This document shows, piece by piece, positions 8,135-17,447 of a DNA stretch of 64,000 bases (position 1 is the stretch's first letter; each line of letters starts with the position of its first letter). A program made the translations under genes and the position numbers. Source of the stretch: Paractinoplanes maris (GTDB lineage Bacteria; Actinomycetota; Actinomycetes; Mycobacteriales; Micromonosporaceae); assembly GCF_023544465.1 (NCBI RefSeq), contig NZ_JALPVL010000006.1, positions 62,001 through 126,000 of the forward strand, given 5' to 3'. Below the pieces are notes generated by a model. The model had not been told where the DNA came from. It was given only the letters and a program-made list of their open reading frames with translations, and searched no databases.

Positions 8135-8638
8135 ATGTTCACTCAGCACACCCTCGAGTCCGCTCCCGACGGCTCCCGCCCGCTCATGCGGGGAACCGTC
8201 GAGCATCTGGGCCACCTGCCCGATGCCGTCGCCCGGCTGGCCGAGTCGCCCGAGATGCTCGGCGGATTTCTGCAGGCCAGTGCCCTGTTCGAGCGGAGCA
8301 CGCTCGATCCGCTGGCCCGGGAGGTGGTGGTCATGGTGATCGCCGCGGGCAACGACTGCCGGGTCTGCCTGGCCCTGCACACCGGCCGCCTGCGCCAGCT
8401 GGGCGCCGACGCCGGGCTGATCACTGACCTGCGTACCGGAAAGCCACCGGCCGACGAGCGGCTGGCGGCGTTGTGGACCTTCACGAAGCGGGTGCTGGCG
8501 ACGGCCGGGGAGGTCCCCGACGACGAGCTCGCCGCTTTCCTCGACGCCGGGTACACCACGCGCAACGCGCTCGAGGTGGTGCTGGGCATCGGCACCTACA
8601 CCATGTCGACCCTGGCCAACCGGCTGGTCCGAACGTGA
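8135..8638 (+). CDS. AhpD-like carboxymuconolactone decarboxylase-family protein
   Basis: 167 residues from ATG 8135, with CCGGAGG just upstream. The AhpD signature CxxCxxxH is present as CRVCLALH after a REVVVMVIAA helix. Proteins of this type are disulfide-exchanging peroxidase partners or related oxidoreductases of unknown substrate. The product lacks a signal peptide. It diverges from marR over the inverted repeat and is probably induced when MarR is released. The stop at 8636-8638 directly abuts the folE stop on the other strand with no intervening base. Confidence 0.85.
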   Translation: MFTQHTLESAPDGSRPLMRGTVEHLGHLPDAVARLAESPEMLGGFLQASALFERSTLDPLAREVVVMVIAAGNDCRVCLALHTGRLRQLGADAGLITDLRTGKPPADERLAALWTFTKRVLATAGEVPDDELAAFLDAGYTTRNALEVVLGIGTYTMSTLANRLVRT

Positions 8639-9286
8639 TCAGTGGGCGTTGATGAGGGCCATCGCCTCGGCCCGGACCTTGGCATCGGTCTGGTAGGCGC
8701 CGCGGACCGCCGAGGTGACCGTGCGGGCGCCGACCTTACGGATGCCGCGCATCTCCATGCACAGGTGCTCGCACTCCAGCACCACGATGGCCCCGCGCGC
8801 GTCCAGCTTCGCCATCAGCAGATCGGCTATCTGCGAGGTCAGCCTCTCCTGCACCTGCGGCCGCCGGGCGAAGACCTCGACCAGCCGGGCCAGCTTGGAG
8901 AGCCCGGTGATCCGCCCGTTCGGGCCGGGGATGTAACCGATGTGCGCGACACCCTTGAAGGGGAGCAGGTGGTGTTCGCACATGCTCATCACTTCGATGT
9001 CGCGGACCAGGACCATCTCTTCGTGGTCGGCCTCGAAGCTCGTCTTGAGCACCTCGGCCGGGTCGACCCGGAGGCCGGCGAAAAGCTCCGCGTAGGCCCG
9101 GGCCACCCGGGCCGGGGTGCGCTCGAGACCATCGCGATCGGGGTCCTCCCCGATCGCGATGAGGATCTCTCGAACTGCCTTCTCGATCCGCCCGAGGTCG
9201 ACGGCCTGCTCGACCGGAGCACCGGTGAGCTTGCCGTCGACCAGCCGGGCGGCGAGATAGTCCAGCTCGTCGTCGTCGCTGATCAG
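8639..9286 (-). CDS. folE: GTP cyclohydrolase I
   Basis: Converts GTP to 7,8-dihydroneopterin triphosphate, the first step of folate synthesis. The product shows the family core: VREILIAIGEDPDRDGL, SMCEHHLLPFKG with zinc/catalytic Cys and His, GLSKLARLVEVFARRPQ, and CEHLCMEMRG with the second zinc Cys. The best start is a CTG (9284-9286) overlapping the ftsH stop as CTGA, 6 nt after GGAAGG; there is no ATG, GTG or TTG in a sensible place nearby. This would give 215 residues, normal for the family. Order ftsH-folE is common in actinobacteria. Identity firm, start codon unusual. Confidence 0.95.
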   Translation of the reverse strand: MISDDDELDYLAARLVDGKLTGAPVEQAVDLGRIEKAVREILIAIGEDPDRDGLERTPARVARAYAELFAGLRVDPAEVLKTSFEADHEEMVLVRDIEVMSMCEHHLLPFKGVAHIGYIPGPNGRITGLSKLARLVEVFARRPQVQERLTSQIADLLMAKLDARGAIVVLECEHLCMEMRGIRKVGARTVTSAVRGAYQTDAKVRAEAMALINAH

Positions 9287-11316
9287 TTGCTGCCTTCCGA
9301 GCTGCTGCCGTTCGGGTTGGGGCCGACCGCGACCTGACCGTCCGCGTGGGCCTGAGCCTTCAGCTTGTCCCGCTCGGCCGGCGTGAGCACCGGCGGCGCC
9401 TCGGAGGGCAGGCGCTTGCCGAAGCCGTTGAACGGCGACATCGGCGGGCGCTTGACCACGCGGGCACAGATCCGGTCCATGTCCTCGCGGGTGATGGTCT
9501 CTTTCTCCATCAGCTCGAGAACCATGGAGTCGAGGACATCCCGGTATTCCACCAGGATCTCCCACGCCTCGTCGTGCGCCAGCTCGATGAGCGCGCGCAC
9601 CTCGGAGTCGATGTCGGCGGCGACCGAGTCGGAGTAGTCCCGCTCGTGGCCCATGTTGCGGCCCATGAACGGCTCGTCCCCGCTGGTGCCGTATTTCACC
9701 GCACCGAGCTTGGAGCTCATGCCGTACTGGGTGACCATGGCGCGGGCCAGGCCGGACGCCTTCTCGATGTCGTTGCCGGCACCGGTGGTGGGCTCGTGGA
9801 AGACGAGTTCCTCGGCGGCGCGACCACCCAGGGCGTAGGCCAGGGTGTCGATCATCTCGGCCCGGGTCTGGGTGTACTTGTCCTCGGTCGGCAGCACCAG
9901 CGTGTGGCCCAGCGAGCGGCCACGCGGCAGGATCGTCACCTTGTGCACCGGGGCGGAGTGCGGCAGCGCGTAGGCCACCAGCGCGTGCCCACCCTCGTGG
10001 TACGCCGTGATCTTCTTCTCGTTGTCGCTCATCGCCCGGGTGCGGCGCTCGGGGCCCGCGATGACCCGGTCGATCGCTTCCTCGAGGAAGTAGTTCGAGA
10101 TCGCCCGCTTCTCGTTACGCGCGGTGAGAAGCGCGGACTCGTTGATCACGTTGGCCAGGTCGGCACCCGAGAAGCCCGGGGTCCGGCGAGCCACCGCGTC
10201 GAGGTCGACGTCGGGCGTGAACGGCTTGCCCTTGGCGTGCACCCGCAGGATGGCCTTACGACCCTCCATGTCGGGATTGTCCACCGGGATCTGCCGGTCG
10301 AAGCGGCCCGGGCGCAGCAGCGCCGGGTCGAGGATGTCGGGCCGGTTGGTGGCCGCGATCAGGATCACGCCGCCCTTGGTGTCGAAGCCGTCCATCTCGA
10401 CCAGCAGCTGGTTGAGCGTCTGCTCGCGCTCGTCGTGACCGCCACCCATGCCGGCACCGCGGTGCCGGCCGACGGCGTCGATCTCGTCGACGAAGACGAT
10501 GGCCGGTGCGTTGGCCTTGGCCTGCTCGAACAGGTCGCGGACGCGGCTCGCGCCGACACCCACGAACATCTCGACGAAGTCGGAACCCGAGATCGAGTAG
10601 AAGGGAACCCCGGCCTCGCCGGCGACGGCCCGGGCCAGCAGCGTCTTACCCGTGCCGGGCTGGCCGAACAGCAGCACGCCCTTCGGGATCTTGGCGCCGA
10701 GGGCCTGGTACTTCGCCGGGTTCTGCAGGAAGTCCTTGATCTCGTGCAGCTCCTGGACGGCCTCGTCGGCGCCCGCCACGTCGGCGAACGTCGTCTTGGG
10801 CATGTCCTTGGTGAGCATCTTCGCCTTGGACTTGCCGAAGTTGAGCACCCGTGAGCCGCCACCCTGCATCTGCGACATGAACAGCAGCAGGAGGATCACC
10901 AGAATGGCGATCGGCAGCAGGTTGATCAGCAGGCTGAAGAGGATGTTGTCGCCCGAGACGGTGGCGTTGACCGTGCCCGTGATCCGGCCGGCCGTCTTGG
11001 CCTCCTGGACCTCGTTCCAGATCGTCTGCGTGATCTCGTACGGATATTGGGTCTCGATTTTGTCGGTGGTCTTGCCCTCGAACCGTTCCGGCGTGGCGAG
11101 GTCGATCTGGAGCGTCTGCTCCTTGTCCTTCTGGACGACCTTCGCGATGCCGGGCTGATTCAGGCGCTCGAGAGCCACCGAGGTATCTACGCGCTGGTAG
11201 CTGGGACCACTGGTGAAGAAGGAGCTCAGCGCAATCACGCCGATGATCACCAGAATGATCCAGACCACCGGGCGGCGGAAGAAACGCGTACGTTCCATAC
11301 TGTTGTCGGGCGCCAA
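9283..11316 (-). CDS. ftsH: ATP-dependent membrane zinc protease FtsH
   Basis: Membrane-bound AAA+ protease that degrades misfolded membrane proteins and regulators. From a TTG start (11316), 10 nt after AGGAGG, the protein has 677 residues; the ATG six codons later has no ribosome site but matches the usual annotated start. Transmembrane segments are at ~17-34 and ~126-147. Walker A GQPGTGKT lies at 218-225, Walker B VDEID at 276-280, an RPGRFDR arginine-finger segment near 335, and the zinc motif HEGGH at 440-444. The C-terminus is Pro/Asn-rich. It sits in the tilS-hpt-ftsH-folE order and overlaps folE by 4 nt. Confidence 0.97.
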   Translation of the reverse strand: MAPDNSMERTRFFRRPVVWIILVIIGVIALSSFFTSGPSYQRVDTSVALERLNQPGIAKVVQKDKEQTLQIDLATPERFEGKTTDKIETQYPYEITQTIWNEVQEAKTAGRITGTVNATVSGDNILFSLLINLLPIAILVILLLLFMSQMQGGGSRVLNFGKSKAKMLTKDMPKTTFADVAGADEAVQELHEIKDFLQNPAKYQALGAKIPKGVLLFGQPGTGKTLLARAVAGEAGVPFYSISGSDFVEMFVGVGASRVRDLFEQAKANAPAIVFVDEIDAVGRHRGAGMGGGHDEREQTLNQLLVEMDGFDTKGGVILIAATNRPDILDPALLRPGRFDRQIPVDNPDMEGRKAILRVHAKGKPFTPDVDLDAVARRTPGFSGADLANVINESALLTARNEKRAISNYFLEEAIDRVIAGPERRTRAMSDNEKKITAYHEGGHALVAYALPHSAPVHKVTILPRGRSLGHTLVLPTEDKYTQTRAEMIDTLAYALGGRAAEELVFHEPTTGAGNDIEKASGLARAMVTQYGMSSKLGAVKYGTSGDEPFMGRNMGHERDYSDSVAADIDSEVRALIELAHDEAWEILVEYRDVLDSMVLELMEKETITREDMDRICARVVKRPPMSPFNGFGKRLPSEAPPVLTPAERDKLKAQAHADGQVAVGPNPNGSSSEGSN

Positions 11317-11607
11317 GCGCCCGGACCCTCCTGATCGGCGTCCTGGTCACCTCAACGTGCCGCTCACCGGCGGACCCGGGGTTTTGATGACCCCCGGCGT
11401 CGCGGCAAGACCGAAGCGGTGAAATCTTCCCGGCCCCTCCGACGCATGTGACACTGCGCCATCGGTCACTCGACGGTACACCGTGGGTGCCGGTTGCGAA
11501 CCCGTGAGCCCGCTGCCCGGACACTTCCCGGCGGCCGCCCGTTCAGCCAGCTTTGCTGGCAAATCCGCCCATAAGGACTGATTTCTGAGAAGGGGCTGAG
11601 AAAAGGT

Positions 11608-12183
11608 TCAGCTACGGGCGTAGACCTCGGGCTTCAGCACCCCGACATACGGCAGCTCACGGTAGCGCTCGGAGAAGTCCAGACCGTAGCCGACCACGAA
11701 CTCGTTCGGGATCTCGAAGCCCACGTACTTCACCGGCACCTGCACCTTCACCGCGTCGGGCTTACGGAACAGCGCCACCACCTCGACGCTGGCCGCGGAG
11801 CGCGACTGCAGATATTTCATCAGCCAGGAGAGCGTCAGACCGGAGTCGACGATGTCCTCCACGACGACCACGTGCCGGCCGGTGATGTCGCGGTCGAGGT
11901 CCTTGAGGATGCGCACGACGCCGGACGACGTGGTGCCCTGCCCGTAGGACGAGACGGCCATGAACTCCATCTCGGTGGACGGACCGTGATGGCCCAGCGC
12001 GCGAGCGAAGTCGGCCATGAACATGACCGCGCCCTTGAGCACGCAGACCAGCAGGATGCCGTCCTCGGCGTTCGCGTGGTCGGCGGAGACCTGCTTCGCC
12101 AGCTCCTCGATCTTTTCCCGGATCTGCTCCTCAGAGATGATCACGTGGTCGATGTCGGCGTCGTACCAGGAGCCATCAGCCAT
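11608..12183 (-). CDS. hpt: Hypoxanthine phosphoribosyltransferase
   Basis: Purine salvage enzyme making IMP or GMP from hypoxanthine or guanine and PRPP. From ATG 12183 the product has 191 residues, the family length. The PRPP loop VVVVEDIVDSGLTLSWL, the LKGAVMFMADF segment and the C-terminal VGYGLDFSERYRELPYVGVL are all present. The frame extends upstream to 12315 but that extension is not like the family. It follows tilS by 138 bp and precedes ftsH by about 290 bp that hold no gene and no clear terminator. Confidence 0.95.
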   Translation of the reverse strand: MADGSWYDADIDHVIISEEQIREKIEELAKQVSADHANAEDGILLVCVLKGAVMFMADFARALGHHGPSTEMEFMAVSSYGQGTTSSGVVRILKDLDRDITGRHVVVVEDIVDSGLTLSWLMKYLQSRSAASVEVVALFRKPDAVKVQVPVKYVGFEIPNEFVVGYGLDFSERYRELPYVGVLKPEVYARS

Positions 12184-12321
12184 GGCCCAAGACTGCCGCA
12201 TGAAGGTTGCGGCCTGTCGCACGGGGCGCCGATCAAGAAGCCCGGAACCGCAGGGAATCGGGTGGTTCCGCCCTCGGTGCCCGGGAAATCGGACACAGTG
12301 AGTGACAACTCTCACAGCGGA

Positions 12322-13263
12322 TCAGGGCACTCGAAGGAGGATGTCCTTCTCGCGCGTGACCTGGATGCCGCCCGGCAGGTGGACCGGACCCTGCCCGTGC
12401 CACTCGGTGACCAGCGCGTCGAGGGCGGCGACGTGCCGATGCGACAGAGCGCTGCCGGGCGCGCCCAGGTGACGGGCCCACATGTGCAGCACCCGCCGGC
12501 GGATCGCCCGGGGCATGACCAACAAATCGGCCACCAGAAGTTCGGCGGCCTCACCCAGCGCCGACGCCGCCTGCCGGTCCAGCTCCTCGTTGTCGGCCGC
12601 GATCAGCTCGGCCGAGCGCGCCAGGTTGGCCACCACGGCCGGCCCCAGCGTCTCCACCAGCGCGGGCAGCGCCGACGCCCGCACCCGCGACCGCGCGAAA
12701 GCCGGGTCGCTGTTGTGCGGGTCCTCCCACGGGACCAGCCCCAGCGCCGCACACGCCTTGCGCGTGTCGGCCCGGGCCACGTCGAGCAGCGGCCGGAGGA
12801 AAAGCCCGCGCCGGAACGGCATCCCGGCCAGGCCGCGCGGCCCCGCTCCCCGGGCCAGAGCCAGCAGAACCGTCTCGGCCTGATCGTCACGCGTGTGCCC
12901 GAGCAGGACAGCCGCGGCTCCCACCCGGGACGCCGCCGAGCTCAGGGCCGCGTAGCGCGCCTCGCGCGCGGCCGCCTCCGGACCACCGGGCCGGCCCGCC
13001 ACCGACACGGTCTCGACGAGAACCGGATCAAGACCGGCCGTCGAAGCCCACGCGGCGAGCTCCGCGGCCCGGCCGGCCGACCCCGTCTGCAGCCCATGGT
13101 CGACCGTGACCAGCCCGACCGAGGGGCCGACAAAGCGGGCCGCCGCCGCCAGCGCCAGGGAATCCGCCCCGCCCGAGCACGCCACCAGAACCAGGCCGTC
13201 GGCCGGCAGCGCCCGCCGCACGGCCAGCCGCACGGCGGCGACCGCGGGCGGGATGCGGGCCAC
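12322..13263 (-). CDS. tilS: tRNA(Ile)-lysidine synthetase
   Basis: Modifies C34 of the CAU-anticodon tRNA-Ile to lysidine so that it decodes AUA. The N-type ATP pyrophosphatase P-loop SGGADS is at residues 30-35 of a 313-residue protein, followed by TVDHGLQ, LLGHTRDDQAETVLLALARG and the RPLLDVARADTR segment. It starts with GTG directly after the TAA of the upstream metalloprotease gene (TAAGTG), so translation is probably coupled. The C-terminus is short compared with the E. coli enzyme, as in other actinobacteria. Confidence 0.93.
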   Translation of the reverse strand: MARIPPAVAAVRLAVRRALPADGLVLVACSGGADSLALAAAARFVGPSVGLVTVDHGLQTGSAGRAAELAAWASTAGLDPVLVETVSVAGRPGGPEAAAREARYAALSSAASRVGAAAVLLGHTRDDQAETVLLALARGAGPRGLAGMPFRRGLFLRPLLDVARADTRKACAALGLVPWEDPHNSDPAFARSRVRASALPALVETLGPAVVANLARSAELIAADNEELDRQAASALGEAAELLVADLLVMPRAIRRRVLHMWARHLGAPGSALSHRHVAALDALVTEWHGQGPVHLPGGIQVTREKDILLRVP

Positions 13264-14325
13264 TTACCCGCCGATCGCCGGCTGCGGTCCGTGCACGCGG
13301 GCCACCCAGGCGTCCGGGTCGCCGAGCTCCTCGAGCCGCGGGAGGGTCAGCGGCGAGTCGAAGATCTTGTTGAAGCCGGTCATGCCGACCCGCTCGACCA
13401 CGCCGTGCACAAACTTGCGACCCTCGGCGTACTGCCGCATCTTGACCTCGATGCCGAGCAGCCGGCGCACCGCCTTCTCCAGCGGGTTGCCGCTCTCCCG
13501 GCGCCGGTTGAACTTGGACCGGATCGACTCGACGCTCGGGATCACGTCGGGCCCGACGCCGTCCATCACGAACTCGGCGTGCCCCTCGAGCAGGGTCATC
13601 AGCGCGGTCAGCCGGTCGAGCACCGCCTTCTGCGCCGGGGTCTGCACGATGTCGAGCACCGACGAGCGCGAATCCGGGTCACGCAGCGCGTCGGACAGGG
13701 TCGCCACGCCGCGGCGCATGCGCTCGAGGATGTGCTCGGTGCTCTGCGACGCGTCGGTGAAGGCCTGCACCTCGCCCAGGAAATAGCCGCGCATCCAGGG
13801 GACGGCGGTGAACTGGGTGCGGTGGGTGACCTCGTGCAGGCAGACCCAGAGCCGGAAGTCACGCGGGTCGGCGCCCAGCTTGCGCTCGACCTCCACGATG
13901 TTCGGAGCGTTGAGCAGCAGCTGGCCGGGGTTGCCGGAGAAGACCTCATACTGCCCGAGGACGCGGCCGGAGAGATAGGCCAGGATCGTGCCGGCCTGCA
14001 CACCGGTGACCCGGGAGCCGATCGCGTCGGCCAGCCCGCCCGGCTGCTTGTCGCCGGAGAGCCGGCTGACCAGCGGGATGATCACCTGTTTGAGGCCCTC
14101 GATGTTGACCGCGGCCCAGTCCTTGCGGTCGACCACCCGCACCGGCGGCACCTCGACCTGCGAGGTCAGGCCCGTGTAGGCCGCGACGTGGCCGGCCGCC
14201 TCGTCGGTGAGATCGCGCAGCTCGGACACCACCGCCATCGCGTCCTCATAAGAGACCGCGGGGCCCGATTTCGACAGCGCGCCGGCGGTTGCGGCGGCCA
14301 GATCCCAGTCAACGAACTGCGCCAT
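13264..14325 (-). CDS. DUF2342-family zinc-dependent metalloprotease-like protein
   Basis: 353 residues from ATG 14325. A zincin motif HEVTH is at 164-168 after VCL, preceded by NAPNIVEVERKLGADP and followed by a region with MLLEGHAEF-like helices (LLEGHAEFVMD), matching the actinobacterial DUF2342 / F420-associated family represented by Rv3626c. Substrate is not known to me. It lies between dacB (53 bp upstream) and tilS (directly adjacent), the same order as in M. tuberculosis, so it is part of a conserved housekeeping block. Confidence 0.87.
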   Translation of the reverse strand: MAQFVDWDLAAATAGALSKSGPAVSYEDAMAVVSELRDLTDEAAGHVAAYTGLTSQVEVPPVRVVDRKDWAAVNIEGLKQVIIPLVSRLSGDKQPGGLADAIGSRVTGVQAGTILAYLSGRVLGQYEVFSGNPGQLLLNAPNIVEVERKLGADPRDFRLWVCLHEVTHRTQFTAVPWMRGYFLGEVQAFTDASQSTEHILERMRRGVATLSDALRDPDSRSSVLDIVQTPAQKAVLDRLTALMTLLEGHAEFVMDGVGPDVIPSVESIRSKFNRRRESGNPLEKAVRRLLGIEVKMRQYAEGRKFVHGVVERVGMTGFNKIFDSPLTLPRLEELGDPDAWVARVHGPQPAIGG

Positions 14326-14378
14326 GCCCACCACCGTACCCGTGGAAATCGACCCCACCCTCAGGTACAACCCTGAGA

Positions 14379-16688
14379 TCAGCAACCGCAGGCGACCAGC
14401 CGGGCGGCCACCGCGTCGAGGGCCGCGCGCCCGGTGACGGCGTTGCCCGAGCCGCTCGCCATGATCGCGAAAACCAGCAACCGATCATCCGCCGTGGTGA
14501 GCATCCCGGCCATCGTGTTGACCCCGCTCAGCGTGCCGGTCTTGGCCCGCACCACGCCCTGGCCGCGCTGGTGGGGCGTGGGCGAGACGAACCGCTTGAC
14601 CATCGTCCCCGACCACCCCGCCACCGGCAGGCCGCCGAAGAGCGACGACAGCGCCGGCTGCTGCCCCGACGCGGCCAGCGACAGCAGCTGGGTGAGCATC
14701 GTCGGGCTGATCCCGTTGTTGCGGGACAGCCCGCTCGCGTCGTACAGGTTGGCCTCGTCCGCCGGCAGCCCGAGTTTGCCCAGACGGGTGATGATCGCCT
14801 GGGTCGCGTCGTCGAAGGTGCCCGGCCGGCCGTCGGCGATCGCCACCTGCCGGCTCAGCGCCTCGGCCGCGGTGTTGTCACTCTGCTCGAGCATCCAGTC
14901 GGTGAGCTGCACCATCGGCGGCGACTGGACCACGCCGAGCGGCCGGCCGGGGGCGACCCCGGTCGTGCCGGCCGAAGCCGCGGCCGGGGCCTTTCCCTTG
15001 CGGACGGCCGACCCGGGCACGCCGAGCATCCGGGCGAACGCCTTGGCCGCGGCATTGGCCGGATCCGACGATCGCGGGTCGCCACCGAATTCGTGATGGA
15101 TCGGCTTGATCCGGCCCGCGTTCACCATCAGCGCCTGGATCCGCGACACCTGCCCGTAGGAGATGTCCGACGGATCCCAGCCCCGGGCGGTCTCGGGCCC
15201 GCTGAACAGCGACGTGTCGTAGAGAAGGCGGGTCGGCGCGACGCCGCCCAGCGACTTCTTGACCTGGGCCGCGAGCAGGTCGAGCCGGGCCGCGCCGGGG
15301 AACAGCTTGTTCTTCGTCGTGGCCAGCGTCGGGTCCCCGCCGCCGACCAGCACGACCTCGCCGGGAGCGTTGCCGGCCACGGCGCGCGTGCTCAGCCGGT
15401 AGGACGGTCCGCGCGCGTCGAGCACCGCCGCCGCGGTCAGCAGCTTCGTCGTCGACGCGGGCGTGGTCATCGTGTCCGCGTTGCGGGCGTAGAGCACGTC
15501 CCCGGAGGCCACGTCGAGCACCGCGACGTGCACCTTGGTGCCGAGGGCAGCCGATTTCACCAGGGGGTCGATCGCCTTGGTCACGCCGGATGCGCTCGGC
15601 GCCTGCCCTCCGCCGTCGGCCGCCGCGAGCACCGGGGTCGGTGACGGGTCGGGCGTCGCCGGAGCGGGCGTCGGCGTGCTGCTCGGTTCGGCCGAGCTCA
15701 GCCATCGGTCGACCGGTCCGGGCCGCAGGAGCCCGATTGTCCCCGCCGCCAGGAGTACGACTGCGAGAAAGGCGAAGATCCATTTCGTACGGGATTTTCG
15801 TCCGCCCGCCCCGCTCGGTGAACCACCGTCGGGCGTACCGCCGAGCGCAGCCCGTGCCGCCCCTTGCGAAGTACCGGGCGTGCCCCCCACCTGAACGGCA
15901 GCCCGGCCCGACCCCGTACCCGGCGAAGCCGGCCCGTTCCCGGTCGGCCCGACCGGTGGTGGTCCAACCGGTGGCGGGCCGGCCGATGGCGATCCGACCG
16001 GTGGCGGCCCGGCCGATGAGAATCCGACCGGTGGCGGGCCGGCCGATGGCGATCCCAACGATGGCTGTCCGGAAACCACGCTCGCCGGCGGACCGCTCGC
16101 AGCGGCCGGTGACGTGGGTCGCACGGTGTTCAGCGGGACCGACGCCCGTCCGTACGTGCCGCCACCCGGCTCGGTTGCCTCGGGCGGCGTGGCCCAGGCG
16201 CCCTGCCCCCGCTCCGACGCCTCCGGCTGTCCGGCCCCGGCCGCGCGCAGCGCCTCCCCGGCCACCTCCATCGGTCCTCCACCGGCCCGGGACGGCGCGG
16301 ACAGGTCGCGCGTCCTCTCGCCGCCGGATTTGTCGGAATCCGGGCTGGGCGTCGGCGGCTGCATCCCTCGATCTTCCGACCCATTCGCACCGCCGGGCAT
16401 CGATTGCCCCGATTGAGGGCCGGACTCCCCCGAGATCTGTACCCGTCCAGGTGGTGCTTCCGGCCGAACGGGTGGCTGTCCCACGGTCGCCCGACCGCCC
16501 TCGCCGGCCTGTTCGGCTGATTGCTGAGGCCCCTGGGGCGCCAGGTGACCATCGAGATCCATGGTCAGCCCCGCTTGGCGGGAAGCGCCACCCTCCGGGC
16601 CGTCACCCGGGTTACCGTTTCCGGAGCCACGATGCGACTCGGACACGCCGTCATACCGGGGAGCGTCGTGTGAATCTTCCCTCCTCAC
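14379..16688 (-). CDS. dacB: D-alanyl-D-alanine carboxypeptidase (S13/PBP4 type) with long Pro-rich N-terminus
   Basis: 769 residues from GTG 16688, which follows a GGAGGGG site. The catalytic part is in the C-terminal half: S-T-T-K at 412-415, S-D-N at 603-605 and K-T-G from 716. These are the three motifs of penicillin-recognising enzymes; the S13 family trims or cleaves peptidoglycan stem peptides. A membrane segment (WIFAFLAVVLLAAGTIGLL) follows a roughly 300-residue Pro/Gly/Ser-rich cytoplasmic region with imperfect SAGPPPVG repeats. Mycobacterial homologues are much shorter at the N-terminus. Divergent from ppa. Confidence 0.92.
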   Translation of the reverse strand: MRREDSHDAPRYDGVSESHRGSGNGNPGDGPEGGASRQAGLTMDLDGHLAPQGPQQSAEQAGEGGRATVGQPPVRPEAPPGRVQISGESGPQSGQSMPGGANGSEDRGMQPPTPSPDSDKSGGERTRDLSAPSRAGGGPMEVAGEALRAAGAGQPEASERGQGAWATPPEATEPGGGTYGRASVPLNTVRPTSPAAASGPPASVVSGQPSLGSPSAGPPPVGFSSAGPPPVGSPSAGPPPVGPPPVGPTGNGPASPGTGSGRAAVQVGGTPGTSQGAARAALGGTPDGGSPSGAGGRKSRTKWIFAFLAVVLLAAGTIGLLRPGPVDRWLSSAEPSSTPTPAPATPDPSPTPVLAAADGGGQAPSASGVTKAIDPLVKSAALGTKVHVAVLDVASGDVLYARNADTMTTPASTTKLLTAAAVLDARGPSYRLSTRAVAGNAPGEVVLVGGGDPTLATTKNKLFPGAARLDLLAAQVKKSLGGVAPTRLLYDTSLFSGPETARGWDPSDISYGQVSRIQALMVNAGRIKPIHHEFGGDPRSSDPANAAAKAFARMLGVPGSAVRKGKAPAAASAGTTGVAPGRPLGVVQSPPMVQLTDWMLEQSDNTAAEALSRQVAIADGRPGTFDDATQAIITRLGKLGLPADEANLYDASGLSRNNGISPTMLTQLLSLAASGQQPALSSLFGGLPVAGWSGTMVKRFVSPTPHQRGQGVVRAKTGTLSGVNTMAGMLTTADDRLLVFAIMASGSGNAVTGRAALDAVAARLVACGC
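15961..16050. repeat. 30-bp in-frame repeats inside dacB
   Basis: Three head-to-tail 30-bp units (15961-15990, 15991-16020, 16021-16050) differ at only a few positions. They encode the SAGPPPVG(S/F)(P/S) decapeptide repeats in the cytoplasmic Pro-rich part of the dacB product. Copy number may vary between strains because the unit preserves the frame. Confidence 0.85.
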
Positions 16689-16834
16689 GAGCCCCTCCTA
16701 GAGCACGGCGTAAGACTTAGGGGAGACTAGCGACATCCGGCACACCGTCGCGCGCGGATCCTGTCGGCCGCATCCCGGCCGCGGTTCTTCCCCGCCCGGA
16801 CCGGCATCTCTCAAGCGGGCGAACAAGGGAGCAC

Positions 16835-17341
16835 ATGATGGATTTCGACGTAGTGGTTGAGATCCCCAAGGGCCACCGCAACAAGTACGAGGTCGACCAC
16901 AAGACGGGTCGCATCCGCCTCGACCGGACGCTGTTCACCTCGACGCAGTATCCGGCCGACTACGGCTTCATCGAGGGCACCCTGGGCCAGGACGGCGACC
17001 CGCTCGACGCGCTCGTGCTGATCCAGGAGCCGACCTTCCCCGGCTGCCTGGTCCGGGCCCGGGCGATCGGCATGTACCGGATGACCGACGAGAAGGGCCG
17101 CGACGACAAGGTCCTCTGCGTCCCGTTCGAGGACCCGCGTCAGGAGCACCTGCGCGACATCCACCACCTGGGCGAGTTCGACCGGATGGAGATCCAGCAC
17201 TTCTTCACGGTCTACAAGGACCTCGAGCCGGGCAAGTCGGTCGAGGGCGCGACCTGGACCGGCCGGGTCGAGGCCGAGGAGGAGATCCGGGCGTCGTTCA
17301 AGCGCCAGGAGGCCGCCGAGGCCGAGGGCACCGACCACTGA
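16835..17341 (+). CDS. ppa: Inorganic pyrophosphatase
   Basis: Hydrolyses pyrophosphate to drive biosynthetic reactions. 168 residues from ATG 16835 (ATG 16838 is equally possible) behind AAGGGAG. The signature is clear: YPADYGFIEGTLGQDGDPLDALVL with the metal-binding aspartates, and the nucleotide-site-like VPFEDPR and HHLGEFD. Divergent from dacB, as in M. tuberculosis, and followed by a strong hairpin terminator. Confidence 0.97.
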   Translation: MMDFDVVVEIPKGHRNKYEVDHKTGRIRLDRTLFTSTQYPADYGFIEGTLGQDGDPLDALVLIQEPTFPGCLVRARAIGMYRMTDEKGRDDKVLCVPFEDPRQEHLRDIHHLGEFDRMEIQHFFTVYKDLEPGKSVEGATWTGRVEAEEEIRASFKRQEAAEAEGTDH

Positions 17342-17402
17342 CGTAACCCCCGCCGCGCCCCGCCGTCGCCCGCCGACGTCGCGCGGCCCAGCACGTCCCG
17401 CC

Positions 17403-17438
17403 GCGCGGGCGGCTCCACGCCGCCCGCGCGCTGCTTTT
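17403..17438 (+). terminator. Hairpin terminator after ppa
   Basis: An 11-bp perfect stem (17403-17413 with 17419-17429, GCGCGGGCGGC) and a 5-nt loop are followed by a short T run at 17435-17438. Located between convergent ppa and eccD, so it may serve both. Confidence 0.8.
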
Positions 17439-17447
17439 CCCCGGCCG

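Noticed and set aside
11370..11400. Hairpin in the hpt-ftsH gap as a terminator
   Set aside because: Only a 6-bp stem with a 10-nt loop and no T run; too weak to call.
12184..12315. N-terminal extension of Hpt in the longer open frame
   Set aside because: The extra residues do not resemble the family, and ATG 12183 gives the normal length.
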